A DNA stretch of 64,000 bases from Geomonas subterranea (GTDB lineage: Bacteria; Desulfobacterota; Desulfuromonadia; Geobacterales; Geobacteraceae), in assembly GCF_019063845.1 (NCBI RefSeq), contig NZ_CP077683.1:1488001-1552000 (forward strand), read 5' to 3'. The notes beneath the pieces were generated by a model that was given only the letters and a program-made list of their open reading frames with translations, made no database searches and had not been told where the DNA came from. The position numbers and the translations under genes were made by a program. Shown one piece after another: positions 16,733 to 26,236 of this stretch; the stretch's first letter is position 1; each line of letters opens with the position of its first letter.

Positions 16733-18613
16733 TCATCCCTGTTTGTTCGGCTCGGGAGGGCGGGTACCCAGCGTGAAGCAGAAGGTGCTCCCCTGCCCCA
16801 CTCCTTCCGATTCCACCCAGAGCTTGCCGCCATGAAACTCAACGATGCGCCGCGCGAGGGCCAGGCCGATCCCGGTCCCTTCCGAGCGCGCGTCCAACTG
16901 GTTGAAGAGCCCGAAGATCGTTTCGTGGTACTGGGCCGCCACCCCGACGCCGTTGTCCCGCACCGTGAACACCGGCCCGTCCGCCCCCTCGCGCACACCG
17001 ATGTCGATGCGGGGCTTCTGCTGCTCTCCCCTGTACTTGATGGCGTTCTCCACGAGGTTCTGGAGCACCTCACCAATGCGGGGCTGGTCCCCCCACACCC
17101 TGGGGAGGTCAGGCTGCAGCACCACCTCCACGCCGGCCTGCTGGATGGGCCCGGAAAGCTGGCCAAGCACGTCCCCTGCCAGATGGTTCATATCGATGAG
17201 CGAGGGGGCGTTGACGATCCGTCCGATGCGGGAAAGTTCGAGCAGGTCGCCCAAGAGGGCGGACATCTTGTCGGCAGCCCCCATGATACGACGCACATCG
17301 CCGTCGAGCCTCTGCAGGTTACCCCCCTCGATGTCCTTCAGCACCGCGCCGGCGAACCCTTTGATGGTGATGAGCGGACTTTTCAAGTCGTGGGATACGG
17401 TGTAGGTGAAGCGCTCCAGCTCGGCGTTCTTGGCCTCCAGCTCCGTTTCGCGCTCGACCCGCTCGCGCACTTCCTTCTCCAAAAGTTCGGCCTGCTCGAG
17501 CAGGGCCTGGCTGGCGATCTTGCGGTCGGTGATGTCGCGGTTACTGCCACGGATACCGTTTTCTGCACCGCTTGAGGTATAGACCAGCCGGCAGACGTGG
17601 GCGATCCAGCGAACCTCGCCGTCCTTCCTGATGATGCGGAAGTCCAGTGGCTTTGGGGTGCCGCGAAATGATTCGCGGACGTGGCTTTGGTAGTGCGGCA
17701 GGTCTTCGGGGTGGACGATGCGGTGCAAAAGTTCGGGATCGGAGTAAAACTCCTCCCGGCTGTAGCCGGAAAGCTCCAGGCAGGAGGGTGATACGTAACG
17801 GAAGGCGTGGTCCGGCCCCTGCCAGTACTCCCACCCCTCCGTGTAGTCCGCCACGGTCCGGTAACGCTCCTCGCGCTCCTCGATCACGCGTGAGCTGCGG
17901 CTGAGAACACGAGCCCCGGTACCGATCAGCCCCACCCCCAAAAGCCAGATGAAGCCGTGGCTCGCCGCTGCCCCGGTAATCACGTCGCCCATCACCGCCG
18001 CATCAACCTCCAGCGGCACCGAGGCGCTGACCCCGCCCCGGATGTCGCCGACACGGTATCCCTGGGCGGCGTGGCACTTCAGACAGGGGGGCTCGGTCAC
18101 GAAGGGGCGCATCAGCCTCATGTAGGAGCGGCCGCCCATCTCCTGGACCTCGCTCACCTCCGTCACCCCGGTTTCGAAGAGCTTTAACGCCTTGGCCTCC
18201 CACGGGTCGGGCAGGTTTTCGGGCCGGATCGGCTTGAGGCTCGTTATGTGACCGCGCACCAGGTTCTTCTGGCTGTCGGCCAGTTCGAAGACCTGCCGGG
18301 TCATGTACGCCGGGTTCACCAGCGTCAACTCCTTACCCGACGGGGTGGTGACGTCGCGCTCCGGAATATGGTTCAGGTAAGGGTTTGGAGGACTGAGGTC
18401 GGAGGCGGGAACGTAGACGCCGCCATGCAGCGTGGCCCAGCGCCGGTAGAGAGTGTCTTTCTCGAAGGTGGCACGCGCCTCGGCGCGGGCGATGGCCAGC
18501 ACCGTTTGCTGCTCTCCGCGGTAGAACCAGTAGAAGGAAAAGGCGATCCCCGCACTCCAGAAAAGCACGAGGACCAGGGCGAAGCGGCGTATCTTGTGGA
18601 ACTGGGTGACCAT
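16733..18613 (-). CDS. PAS histidine kinase with periplasmic haem-motif sensor (DUF3365-like)
   Basis: The 626-residue membrane kinase has a TM helix at about 11-31, then a periplasmic domain of the Tll0287/DUF3365 type with a c-type haem motif EPPCLKCHAAQGY (Cys177, Cys180, His181). A second TM helix lies at about 212-235, followed by a PAS domain (about 250-365), a short coiled coil, a HisKA domain with SHDLKSP (His408), and an HATPase domain ending in GTGIGLALARRIVEFHGG. Haem attachment would let it sense redox state or a gas such as NO, CO or oxygen; that role is inferred. It sits between trpE and trpG with a receiver protein just downstream and a hybrid kinase just upstream. Confidence 0.85.
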   Translation of the reverse strand: MVTQFHKIRRFALVLVLFWSAGIAFSFYWFYRGEQQTVLAIARAEARATFEKDTLYRRWATLHGGVYVPASDLSPPNPYLNHIPERDVTTPSGKELTLVNPAYMTRQVFELADSQKNLVRGHITSLKPIRPENLPDPWEAKALKLFETGVTEVSEVQEMGGRSYMRLMRPFVTEPPCLKCHAAQGYRVGDIRGGVSASVPLEVDAAVMGDVITGAAASHGFIWLLGVGLIGTGARVLSRSSRVIEEREERYRTVADYTEGWEYWQGPDHAFRYVSPSCLELSGYSREEFYSDPELLHRIVHPEDLPHYQSHVRESFRGTPKPLDFRIIRKDGEVRWIAHVCRLVYTSSGAENGIRGSNRDITDRKIASQALLEQAELLEKEVRERVERETELEAKNAELERFTYTVSHDLKSPLITIKGFAGAVLKDIEGGNLQRLDGDVRRIMGAADKMSALLGDLLELSRIGRIVNAPSLIDMNHLAGDVLGQLSGPIQQAGVEVVLQPDLPRVWGDQPRIGEVLQNLVENAIKYRGEQQKPRIDIGVREGADGPVFTVRDNGVGVAAQYHETIFGLFNQLDARSEGTGIGLALARRIVEFHGGKLWVESEGVGQGSTFCFTLGTRPPEPNKQG

Positions 18614-18646
18614 GCCGGCTATCTCTCCATGCGGGGCCGGTCCCGG

Positions 18647-20692
18647 CTAGGGCCGGTCCAGCATCTCCCGAATCTTTTTCAAAAGCACCATGGGCTTGAC
18701 CGGTTTCATCACCAGTTCGGCGCCTTCGTCCAGGTCGCTCCTGCTGCGAATGATGTCTGCCGTGTAGCCGCTGGTGAAAAGGATCCTGGCGCCTGGACGA
18801 TACTCCCTGATGGTCTCGGCGGCCTCCTTGCCGTTCATGACCGGCATGATGATGTCCATGAGCACCAGCTTGATCTGCGGGTTTTCCTTGAACCTCTGTA
18901 CCGCCTCGAGGCCGTTGGCGGCATGTATGATGTAGTAGCCGTATTGCCTGAGGATCGAGGCCACCAGGTCGAGGACATGCAGATCGTCCTCCGCGACCAG
19001 TATCGTTTCGGTTCCCCGCACCTCCGGCTCCACTGACGGCAGACTCTTCTCCGGCTCGGCAGCGCTGATGGCGGGGAGGTAGACCCTGAAGGTGCTCCCG
19101 ATGCCCGGCTCGCTGTAGACGTTCACGAACCCCTTGTGCTGCGTGACGATGCCGTAGACGATGGCGAGTCCCAGTCCCGTCCCCTTGCCGACGACCTTGG
19201 TGGTGAAGAAGGGATCGAATATCTTCTTGCGGGTGGCCTCGTCCATTCCCTCGCCGGTGTCGGAGATGGTAAGCAGGGCGTACTGTCCCGGCGTGCCGAA
19301 ACCGTGGGCGTGCACGAAGGCCTGGTCGATCTCCTGACGTTCCGTCTCGACGAAGAGCTTGCCCCCCTTGGGCATGGCGTCGCGGGCGTTGGCGGCCAGG
19401 TTCATCAGTACCTGTTCGATCTGCCCGCTGTCGACGATGGCCCAGAGCGCACCTTCGGCGAACGAGGTGGTGAGGGCGATGTCCTCGCCGATGATGCGGC
19501 GCAGGAACTTCTCGACCCCCCGTACGATGTCGTTCAGGTTCGCGGGAGCGGCCTTCACCTCCCCCTTGCGGCTGAAGGCGAGCAGGCTGCGGGTAAGGTT
19601 CGCGGCCCGGTCCGCCGCCGCCGAGATCTGCATCACCTTGTCGCGGACCGGGCTTCCCTCCGCCAGGTCCAGCTTGAGCAGCTCGCAGTACCCCCCGATC
19701 ACGGTGAGGATGTTGTTGAAGTCGTGGGCCACCCCGCCGGCCAGCACCCCCACCGCCTCCAGCTTCTGCGAGTGACGCAGCTGCTCCTCGAGCTTCACGC
19801 GCTCGGTGATGTCGAGGGCGATGGCCAAAAGGCGCTCGCAGCCGTCCACGGTGATCCGTTGACAGTAGTACTCCCCCTTGAGGGTCCGGCCGTCCTTGGC
19901 GTGCAGCGTCACCACCATCCCGGTGACCTGACCGTCCTCATCCAGCTTGTCGATCATGGCCTTGCGGTCGAGGGGGTTGATCCAGCCCAGCGAAGTGGAG
20001 GTGCGCCCCAGCACCTCGTCCCTGCTGTAGCCCGAGAGTTCCACGAACTTCCGGTTCACGTCGAGAAAGACTCCCTCCTCGATGTCGGTGATAACCATTA
20101 TGAGCGGCGCGCTGTCGAAGGCCTTGTGGAATTTTTCCTCGCTAAGACGCAGGGTCTCCTGGGCCAGTTTCCGTTCCGCGATCTCGTTTTTCAGGAGCAG
20201 CGCCTGCTCCTGCAGGGCCTCCTGGGCCAACTGCCGCTCGCTTACCTCGTGTTCGAGCCGGTGGCTTTGCAGCTTGAGCGCCTCTTCCGCCCGCTTGTGC
20301 TCGAGCATGTGGTCCCATTCCCGAAGCGCGCGCTCCACGATGCGGGGCATGGCGTCGAACACCTCCGGCATCTTCACCACGTAGTCGATGGCACCGGACT
20401 TCATCGCCTCCACGGCCACCTGCTCGCTGCCGTGCGACGTCATCATCACCACCGGCGCTATGTTCGCGGAATGCGCCACCAGGTCCCCCCCCTTGCCGTC
20501 GGGAAGGAGGTAATCGGTGAGCACGATGTCATAGTCACGGCTGCGAATGCGGTCCACCGCCTCCTTGATGGTGGCGGCTACAGTCAGCTCGTATTGGCCG
20601 GACAGGTCGCTGAATCCCCGCCGGATCAGCTCCGCGTGGGCGTCATCATCCTCCACTACAAGTATCTTCTTTACCGGATCTGCAGCACCCAT
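18647..20692 (-). CDS. Hybrid sensor kinase REC-PAS-HisKA-HATPase-REC
   Basis: The soluble 681-residue protein starts with a receiver domain ([11 protein letters not shown], acceptor Asp60 in [12 protein letters not shown]). It continues with a coiled coil (about 125-185), a PAS domain (about 185-300), HisKA with [12 protein letters not shown] (His323), HATPase (about 430-545, [15 protein letters not shown]) and a second receiver with acceptor Asp in [13 protein letters not shown]. No TM helix is seen. A terminal receiver on both ends suggests a phosphorelay that takes input from another kinase, perhaps the neighbouring haem-motif kinase 33 bases downstream. AGGAG precedes the ATG by eight bases. 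Confidence 0.87.
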   Translation of the reverse strand: MGAADPVKKILVVEDDDAHAELIRRGFSDLSGQYELTVAATIKEAVDRIRSRDYDIVLTDYLLPDGKGGDLVAHSANIAPVVMMTSHGSEQVAVEAMKSGAIDYVVKMPEVFDAMPRIVERALREWDHMLEHKRAEEALKLQSHRLEHEVSERQLAQEALQEQALLLKNEIAERKLAQETLRLSEEKFHKAFDSAPLIMVITDIEEGVFLDVNRKFVELSGYSRDEVLGRTSTSLGWINPLDRKAMIDKLDEDGQVTGMVVTLHAKDGRTLKGEYYCQRITVDGCERLLAIALDITERVKLEEQLRHSQKLEAVGVLAGGVAHDFNNILTVIGGYCELLKLDLAEGSPVRDKVMQISAAADRAANLTRSLLAFSRKGEVKAAPANLNDIVRGVEKFLRRIIGEDIALTTSFAEGALWAIVDSGQIEQVLMNLAANARDAMPKGGKLFVETERQEIDQAFVHAHGFGTPGQYALLTISDTGEGMDEATRKKIFDPFFTTKVVGKGTGLGLAIVYGIVTQHKGFVNVYSEPGIGSTFRVYLPAISAAEPEKSLPSVEPEVRGTETILVAEDDLHVLDLVASILRQYGYYIIHAANGLEAVQRFKENPQIKLVLMDIIMPVMNGKEAAETIREYRPGARILFTSGYTADIIRSRSDLDEGAELVMKPVKPMVLLKKIREMLDRP

Positions 20693-20953
20693 TGGGTCAA
20701 CTCCTACATTCCATCAAATTGTGGCCCATCTCTATCACCACCCGGAAGTGTACTACCAATTCCGGAAATGTGTACTTTCAGCGGGACATTTTTGAAATCG
20801 TGTCTGTCATAGAATCTTCGCGGCAACGCACGGTGGCGACACAAAGCTTTTCGACACACAGTCACGGCACGAGGAACTCTGTCAGGTGCGAGTATAGCGA
20901 GGTGATATGACACTAAAAGTGTTTGAACTGGTTCTGCCGAAATACAAGGATAG
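20693..20953. other. Intergenic region upstream of the sensor cassette
   Basis: No gene is supported. A short perfect inverted repeat ACACT-AAA-AGTGT lies at 20910-20922. The region should contain the promoter of the minus-strand kinase genes, but I see no convincing -35/-10 pair. Confidence 0.4.
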
Positions 20954-21150
20954 ATGCTAGGACGGAGGAATCATGAGGAAGCCGACACTTCTGGAGTCTT
21001 TTGGCGCGACCAATCTGAGAAGGGAAAATATCTGCGGCGCATTATCCTCATCAACGAAGATACCGAGACAGCCGCCGTGGTGGCGGAGAAGCTGCGCGGG
21101 GCGGTCGCCGGGATGGCGACCGCGTGGGAAAGGGAGCAGCTGAGGGGGCC
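20954..21150 (+). pseudogene. Possible remnant of a short unknown gene
   Basis: One frame reads ...KYLRRIILINEDTETAAVVAEKL... with strong G/C preference at third codon positions through about 21140, as real genes here have, and then runs into the 3' end of trpE on the opposite strand. The best ribosome-binding site and start (GGAGG with ATG 20973) are in a different frame from this stretch. A decayed or frameshifted gene fits best; a short real gene cannot be excluded. No family recognised. Confidence 0.25.
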
Positions 21151-21199
21151 AGGAGCCTGTGCGTGCCCCCGCGCCTCCCCCCTCACCCGCAGGGGCCGC

Positions 21200-22675
21200 C
21201 TAGTCGAGACCCCGCTCGGCCATCTCGATGGCCTTGACCACGGCCTTGGCCTTGTTGACGGTCTCGATGTACTCGGCGGCGGGATCGGAGTCGGCCACGA
21301 TGCCGGCGCCGGCCTGCAGGTGCACCTTGCCGTCCTTGATCACCAGCGTCCTGATGGCGATGGCCATGTCCATGTTCCCCGAGAAGGAGAAGTAGCCGAC
21401 CGCCCCGCCGTAGACCTCGCGCCGTACCCCTTCCAGCTCGTCGATGATCTCCATGGCCCGCACCTTCGGGGCACCGGACAGGGTCCCCGCCGGGAAGGTG
21501 GCGCGCACCACGTCGAAGGCGTCGTGGCCGGGGGCCAGTTCCCCCTGCACGTTGGAGACGATGTGCATCACGTGCGAATAGCGCTCGATCACCATGAGCT
21601 CGGAGACCTTCACACTGCCGGTCTCACAGACGCGCCCCAGGTCGTTCCTTCCCAGGTCCACCAGCATGACGTGCTCGGCACGCTCCTTGGGGTCGGCAAG
21701 GAGGTCGCGCGCGAGTTCCTCGTCGGCGGCGGGGGTCGCTCCGCGCGGGCGGGTGCCGGCGATGGGACGCAGTTCCACCAGATCCCCCTCCTTACGCACC
21801 ATGACCTCGGGCGACGCGCCCACCACCATGGTCTCGTCCAGCCGCAGGAAGAACATGTAGGGGGACGGGTTCAGCGTCCGCAGCACGCGGTAGATGTCGA
21901 AGGGGTCGACGGTGAGATCGCCGGAGAAGCGCTGGGAGAGGACCACCTGGATGATGTCGCCGCTTCGGACGTACTCCTTGGCGCGGGTCACCCAGGACTC
22001 GAATTCCTCGCGCTTCACGTTGGAGGTCAACTCCACCTTTCCCTGGGCGGGCTTCTTCGCGGCCGCCGCAAGCGGCTTCTTCAGGCGCTCGATGAGCCCC
22101 TCGATCTTCCCCACCGCCTCGGCGTAGGCGGCCTCGGGGGTGCTGGTTCCGTCCAGGTGCGCGTTGGATACGACCTTGATCTTCTGGCTCAGGCTGTCGA
22201 AGATGACGATGGTGTCGGTGATGATGAAGTAGGCGTCGTAGGTGTTGATGACGCTCGGGTTCTGATCCGGCAGCGTCTCGAAGTGGCGCACCGCGTCATA
22301 GCCCAGGTAGCCGACCGCGCCGCCGAAGAACCTCGGGATCCCCTCGACCTCGACAGGCCGGTAGCGCGCCATGTAATCCCGGACGTAGTTCAGCGGATCC
22401 GGAACCTCCATGCGGCACACCTCGCCCCCCTCCACGATCTCGACCCAGTTGTCCTTGCCGCGGATGACCACCGCCGGGGAGGAGCCGAGGAAGGTGTAGC
22501 GTCCCCACTTCTCGCCACCCTCGATACTCTCCAAAAGGAATCCGAAGCGGCCGTCGTCGATCTTCTTGAAGGCCCCAACGGGGGTATCCAGGTCGGCCAG
22601 GATCTCACGGTAAACCGGGATCAGGTTGCCTTGTGCGGACAGGGTCTGGAACGTCGAAAAATCGGGGAAGTACAT
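21200..22675 (-). CDS. trpE: Anthranilate synthase component I
   Basis: This enzyme uses chorismate plus ammonia (from TrpG) to make anthranilate. The 491-residue protein contains the LLES feedback element in FGFLLESIEGGE (about residues 45-56), indicating tryptophan inhibition. The chorismate-binding core has RPIAGTRPRG, VDLGRNDLGRV, FPAGTLSGAPK and GYFSFSGNMDMAIAIRT. AAAAGGAG precedes the ATG. No leader peptide or attenuator hairpin could be seen upstream. The gene is first of the minus-strand trp genes but is cut off from trpG by about 5 kb of signalling genes. Confidence 0.95.
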   Translation of the reverse strand: MYFPDFSTFQTLSAQGNLIPVYREILADLDTPVGAFKKIDDGRFGFLLESIEGGEKWGRYTFLGSSPAVVIRGKDNWVEIVEGGEVCRMEVPDPLNYVRDYMARYRPVEVEGIPRFFGGAVGYLGYDAVRHFETLPDQNPSVINTYDAYFIITDTIVIFDSLSQKIKVVSNAHLDGTSTPEAAYAEAVGKIEGLIERLKKPLAAAAKKPAQGKVELTSNVKREEFESWVTRAKEYVRSGDIIQVVLSQRFSGDLTVDPFDIYRVLRTLNPSPYMFFLRLDETMVVGASPEVMVRKEGDLVELRPIAGTRPRGATPAADEELARDLLADPKERAEHVMLVDLGRNDLGRVCETGSVKVSELMVIERYSHVMHIVSNVQGELAPGHDAFDVVRATFPAGTLSGAPKVRAMEIIDELEGVRREVYGGAVGYFSFSGNMDMAIAIRTLVIKDGKVHLQAGAGIVADSDPAAEYIETVNKAKAVVKAIEMAERGLD

Positions 22676-22809
22676 GAGGCTCCTTTTTTTGGCGCGCGAG
22701 GTGTTCGGTAGGGCTATCCCCTTGCCGGGAAAAGAGTTTTAGCCGGACCTTAGTAACATAACGACGAAGGGGTGTCAAGGAAGGGGGAGTCTGGTAGAAT
22801 CTAGGGCTA

Positions 22810-23871
22810 ATGAAAACTCCACAGACACTCGTCATAATAAGGGAACGTTTCACGGTCTTCGCGCTGAAGGTGGTGGAGCTGATCGTCCGCTTCAAGCGGA
22901 CCACCGAAAAGATGTTCCTCTCCTGGGAAAAATGGGTGAAACCCGAGGGGAACATCGCGCTCGAGAAGCTGGTCTCCCGTTTCCCGCGTTACCTCAATCC
23001 GCCGTCCGGGAGCGTGCGCTGCGGCGCCGGCTGGTATCCGCTGGTCTGGGACCTCTGCACCGCCATCGAGGCGATGGAACACCTTGGTATGCCAAGGATC
23101 GGCCACTTCAAGGCCGAGGCCCGGCTGGGCGGGCTGTTCGTCAGGATCGAATCGGGATCCTTCATCGTCAAGGAGCTGGCCAGGGATACCGAGCACAAGG
23201 CGGCGGCCGTCTGCGAGGAATGCGGCGCGGCGGGGTCGCTGCAGTTGGGGCATGGCTTCGCCAAGACGCTCTGCCCGGTCCACGCGAGAAAGCGCAAGCC
23301 GCAGAAGGCGAAAGCGGTCACCGTATCGCAGGGGATGGGCGACGGCGACCCGATGCTGCTTTTCCTTGACACCGAGTTCACCGACTTCGATTATCCCCAG
23401 CTGATCAGTATTGCCCTGGTCTCCGCGAGCGGCGAGAGCTTCTACGCCGAACTCGCCGACGGCTGGAGTCCCGAAGGGTGCTCGCCGTTTGTAACTGCCA
23501 ACGTCCTGCCGCAGCTGACCGGTAGCAACTTTTTCCAGGAGCGGAACTACGCCAGACGCAGGCTCGCCGAGTGGCTCAACTCTTTCGTTGTCCCGGTACG
23601 GGTGGTATGCGACGCGCCGGGGTTTGACTGGGTGCTCATGGTGGACCTGCTGCACGACGTCTTCCCGAAAAACCTCTACCCCGCACCGATCCACTACTAC
23701 AGCGAGAGTTTCCCCGGGCTCTTCGAGCTGTTGCAGAAAGCCCACGCCGAGGCCTACAACGAGTTCCCGCCGCACCACGCCCTGCACGATGCCGAGGCCC
23801 TGCGCGAGGCCTGGGAGGTCATGAAGGAGCACCTGCACCCCGCCATATTGAAGCAGTATCTGAAGCTTTAA
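22810..23871 (+). CDS. Fusion of a Cys-rich domain to a DEDD 3'-5' exonuclease-like domain
   Basis: In this 353-residue protein the first ~160 residues hold a domain seen in many uncharacterised bacterial proteins: CGAGWYPLVWDLC (71-83), KAEARLGGLFVRI (101-113), and a likely zinc site CEECGA...LCPVH (Cys135, Cys138, Cys155, His158). After a basic linker (160-180) comes a DEDD nuclease fold: LFLDTEFTDF (Asp187, Glu189), VVCDAPGFDW, and HHALHDAEAL near residue 318, as in small RNase-AS-like exoribonucleases. The substrate is probably RNA or short nucleic acid, by family. It is divergent from trpE and stands alone. The domain pairing is unusual to me. Confidence 0.65.
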   Translation: MKTPQTLVIIRERFTVFALKVVELIVRFKRTTEKMFLSWEKWVKPEGNIALEKLVSRFPRYLNPPSGSVRCGAGWYPLVWDLCTAIEAMEHLGMPRIGHFKAEARLGGLFVRIESGSFIVKELARDTEHKAAAVCEECGAAGSLQLGHGFAKTLCPVHARKRKPQKAKAVTVSQGMGDGDPMLLFLDTEFTDFDYPQLISIALVSASGESFYAELADGWSPEGCSPFVTANVLPQLTGSNFFQERNYARRRLAEWLNSFVVPVRVVCDAPGFDWVLMVDLLHDVFPKNLYPAPIHYYSESFPGLFELLQKAHAEAYNEFPPHHALHDAEALREAWEVMKEHLHPAILKQYLKL

Positions 23872-23897
23872 GCCCCACACTCCGGGGCGGCCTTTCC

Positions 23898-24001
23898 TGT
23901 AGGGGCGAATGATTATTCGCCCAAGGCCGGTGCCTCGAGATATTCCTCACGCGGTGGTACACGGTGCAACCAAGGCGGGCGAATGATTATTCGCCCCTAC
24001 A
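23898..24001. repeat. REPIN-like inverted pair, family A
   Basis: Two 25-base palindromic units (23898-23922 and 23977-24001), each with the core GCGAATGATTATTCGC, lie in opposite orientation with TGTAG/CTACA at the outer edges and 54 bases between them. The whole 104-bp unit lies between the exonuclease-like gene and htpG and can fold into a long hairpin. Confidence 0.82.
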
Positions 24002-24090
24002 GTTTTCTTAGCCGCTCCCCCTTGAAATTTCCCATCTCCGTGATTATGTTCCCCTGACCATTCACTAAGACCAAAGGAGACCACCCAGAC

Positions 24091-26025
24091 ATGGCCAAAA
24101 CCGTCAAGAAGTTCGAGACCGAGGTCCAGCAGCTTTTGGACCTGGTGATCCACTCCCTCTACTCCAACAAGGAAATCTTCCTCAGGGAGCTCATCTCCAA
24201 CGCGTCTGACGCCATTGACAAGATAAAGTTCGAATCCCACTCCAACATGGAACTGCTGGAAGGGAACGCCGACTGGAAGATCAAGCTGCACGCCGACAAG
24301 GACGCCGGCACCCTCACCATCACCGACAACGGCATCGGCATGAGCATGGACGAGGTCGCCGACAACATCGGCACCATCGCCAAGTCCGGCACGAAGAATT
24401 TCGTCGCGGCGCTGAAGGAGCAGAACCTCGCCGACAACCCGGAGCTGATCGGCCAGTTCGGCGTCGGCTTCTACGCATCCTTCATGGTGGCGGACAAGGT
24501 GGTCCTCACCACCCGCAGGGCGGGCGAGAAGCAGTACGGCTGCCGCTGGGAGTCCACCGGCGACGGCTCCTACTCCATCGAGGAGTGCGAGAAGGAGACC
24601 CGCGGCACCGAGATCGTGCTGCACCTGAAAGACGAGATGAAGGAATTCCTGGACGAGTGGAAGATCCGCTCCATCGTCAAGAAGTACTCCGACTACGTGC
24701 AGTACCCGGTCGTGATGGACATCACCCGCTCCGAGCCGGTCAAGGACGCCGAAGGAAAGGTGATCGAGGGGGGCGGCACCATCGACAAGACCACCGAGGA
24801 GACCTTGAACTCCATGAAGGCGATCTGGACCCGCTCCAAGAGCGAGATCACCGAGGAGGAGTACGAGGAGTTCTACAAGCACATCTCCCACGACTACGAC
24901 AAGCCGCTCTCCACCATCCACTACTCCGCCGAAGGGGTGAGCGAGTTCAAGGCCATCGTCTACATCCCGTCACACAAGCCGTTCGACCTGTTCCTGCGCG
25001 ACCACAAAAAGGGCGTTCACCTCTACGTGAAGCGGGTCTACATCACCGACAACTGCGAGGCGCTGCTCCCTGACTACCTCCGCTTCATCAAGGGTGTCGT
25101 CGATTCTTCCGACCTGCCGCTCAACGTATCGCGCGAGATCCTGCAGGAAGACGTGCAGATCAAGCGCATCCAGAAGTCCCTGGTGGGGAAGGTCCTCTCC
25201 ACCCTCGCCGAGATGAAGGAGAAGAACTTCGAGGACTACCTGAAGTTCTACGGGGAGTTCGGTCCGGTCCTGAAAGAAGGGATCCACTTCGACTACGCCA
25301 ACAAAGAGAAGCTGCAGGACCTGCTCCTCTTCGAGAGCTCCAAGACCGAGAAAGGGAAGTTCGTCTCCCTGAAAGAGTACGTCGAGCGCATGCCCGAGGG
25401 GCAGAAGGAAATCTACTTCATCACGGGGATGTCCCGCGAGTCGGTGGAGAACTCCCCCTACATGGAGGCGCTGCGCAAGAAGGACTACGAGGTCATCTAC
25501 ATGACCGACCCGGTCGACGAGTGGGTGGTGCAGGCGATCCACGAGTACCAGGAGAAGCACCTGAAGGCGATCGACAGGGGCGACCTCGAGCTCGACACCG
25601 AGGAGGAAAAGAAGGAGAAGGAGGCCAAGAAGGAGGAGGCCAAAAAAGAGTTCGGCAGCGTCATGGAGTACATCCAGGAGACCCTGAAGGACCGCGTCAA
25701 GGAGGTCCGCCTCTCCTCGCGCCTCACCGAAAGCGCCTGCTGCCTGGTGGCCGACGAGATGGGTCTCAACGCCAACATGGAGAAGATCCTGAAGGCGATG
25801 AACCAGGAGGTCCCGGAAGGAAAGAGGATCCTCGAACTCAACCCGGAGCACCAGATCATGCAGGTCATGACGGCGATGTACGAAAAGGACAAAAACGATC
25901 CCAAACTCGCCGACTACAGCGAACTCCTCTTCGACCAGGCCCTCCTGACCGAAGGCTCCCCCATCAAGGATCCGCTCCGTTTCACCAAACTCGTCAGCGA
26001 ACTGATGGTCGCCGGCGGTAAATAA
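24091..26025 (+). CDS. htpG: Molecular chaperone HtpG (Hsp90)
   Basis: This ATP-dependent chaperone has 644 residues, normal for HtpG. The N-terminal GHKL ATPase has [11 protein letters not shown] (about residue 37), DNGIGM and [17 protein letters not shown]; the middle domain holds [10 protein letters not shown] near residue 345; and the C-terminal dimerisation domain follows a charged stretch of E/K around 500-520. AAAGGAG sits ten bases before the ATG. No HrcA CIRCE element is visible upstream. A REPIN-like repeat lies before it and a terminator after it. Confidence 0.97.
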   Translation: MAKTVKKFETEVQQLLDLVIHSLYSNKEIFLRELISNASDAIDKIKFESHSNMELLEGNADWKIKLHADKDAGTLTITDNGIGMSMDEVADNIGTIAKSGTKNFVAALKEQNLADNPELIGQFGVGFYASFMVADKVVLTTRRAGEKQYGCRWESTGDGSYSIEECEKETRGTEIVLHLKDEMKEFLDEWKIRSIVKKYSDYVQYPVVMDITRSEPVKDAEGKVIEGGGTIDKTTEETLNSMKAIWTRSKSEITEEEYEEFYKHISHDYDKPLSTIHYSAEGVSEFKAIVYIPSHKPFDLFLRDHKKGVHLYVKRVYITDNCEALLPDYLRFIKGVVDSSDLPLNVSREILQEDVQIKRIQKSLVGKVLSTLAEMKEKNFEDYLKFYGEFGPVLKEGIHFDYANKEKLQDLLLFESSKTEKGKFVSLKEYVERMPEGQKEIYFITGMSRESVENSPYMEALRKKDYEVIYMTDPVDEWVVQAIHEYQEKHLKAIDRGDLELDTEEEKKEKEAKKEEAKKEFGSVMEYIQETLKDRVKEVRLSSRLTESACCLVADEMGLNANMEKILKAMNQEVPEGKRILELNPEHQIMQVMTAMYEKDKNDPKLADYSELLFDQALLTEGSPIKDPLRFTKLVSELMVAGGK

Positions 26026-26046
26026 AGCACGCTTTTCATAGCGCTC

Positions 26047-26081
26047 AAAGCCGGGAGGATACCATTCCTCCCGGCTTTTTT
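26047..26081 (+). terminator. Terminator of htpG
   Basis: The stem AAAGCCGGGAGG / CCTCCCGGCTTT with an eight-base loop is followed by a T-run, 22 bases after the htpG stop. Confidence 0.9.
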
Positions 26082-26212
26082 GTGCTTAGCCTCACAAAAT
26101 CAACACTTTTCAAGCTGCTCATTAGTTTTTGTAATTTACAGCGCTGAAATTTTAATTTATATTTTCCTACACCAGCATGGGAAGTTCGTGGTGGGAAATG
26201 CTATGACATTGC

Positions 26213-26224
26213 TTTGCATGCAAA
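26213..26224. promoter_or_regulatory. Perfect palindrome next to ribosome-binding site
   Basis: TTTGCATGCAAA is a perfect 12-base palindrome directly before and overlapping the AAAAGGAGG site of the following gene. It could be an operator or a translational control element; unproven. Confidence 0.25.
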
Positions 26225-26236
26225 AGGAGGAAACAG

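Noticed and set aside
24010-24060. Heat-shock sigma-32 promoter before htpG
   Set aside because: CTTGAAA occurs at 24021, but the next CCCC-type -10 is about 23 bases away, too far for a sigma-32 promoter; no CIRCE element either.
26200-26222. Sigma-54 promoter before the secreted protein gene
   Set aside because: TGACAT and TTGCA are present but one base too close together, and the invariant GG is missing.
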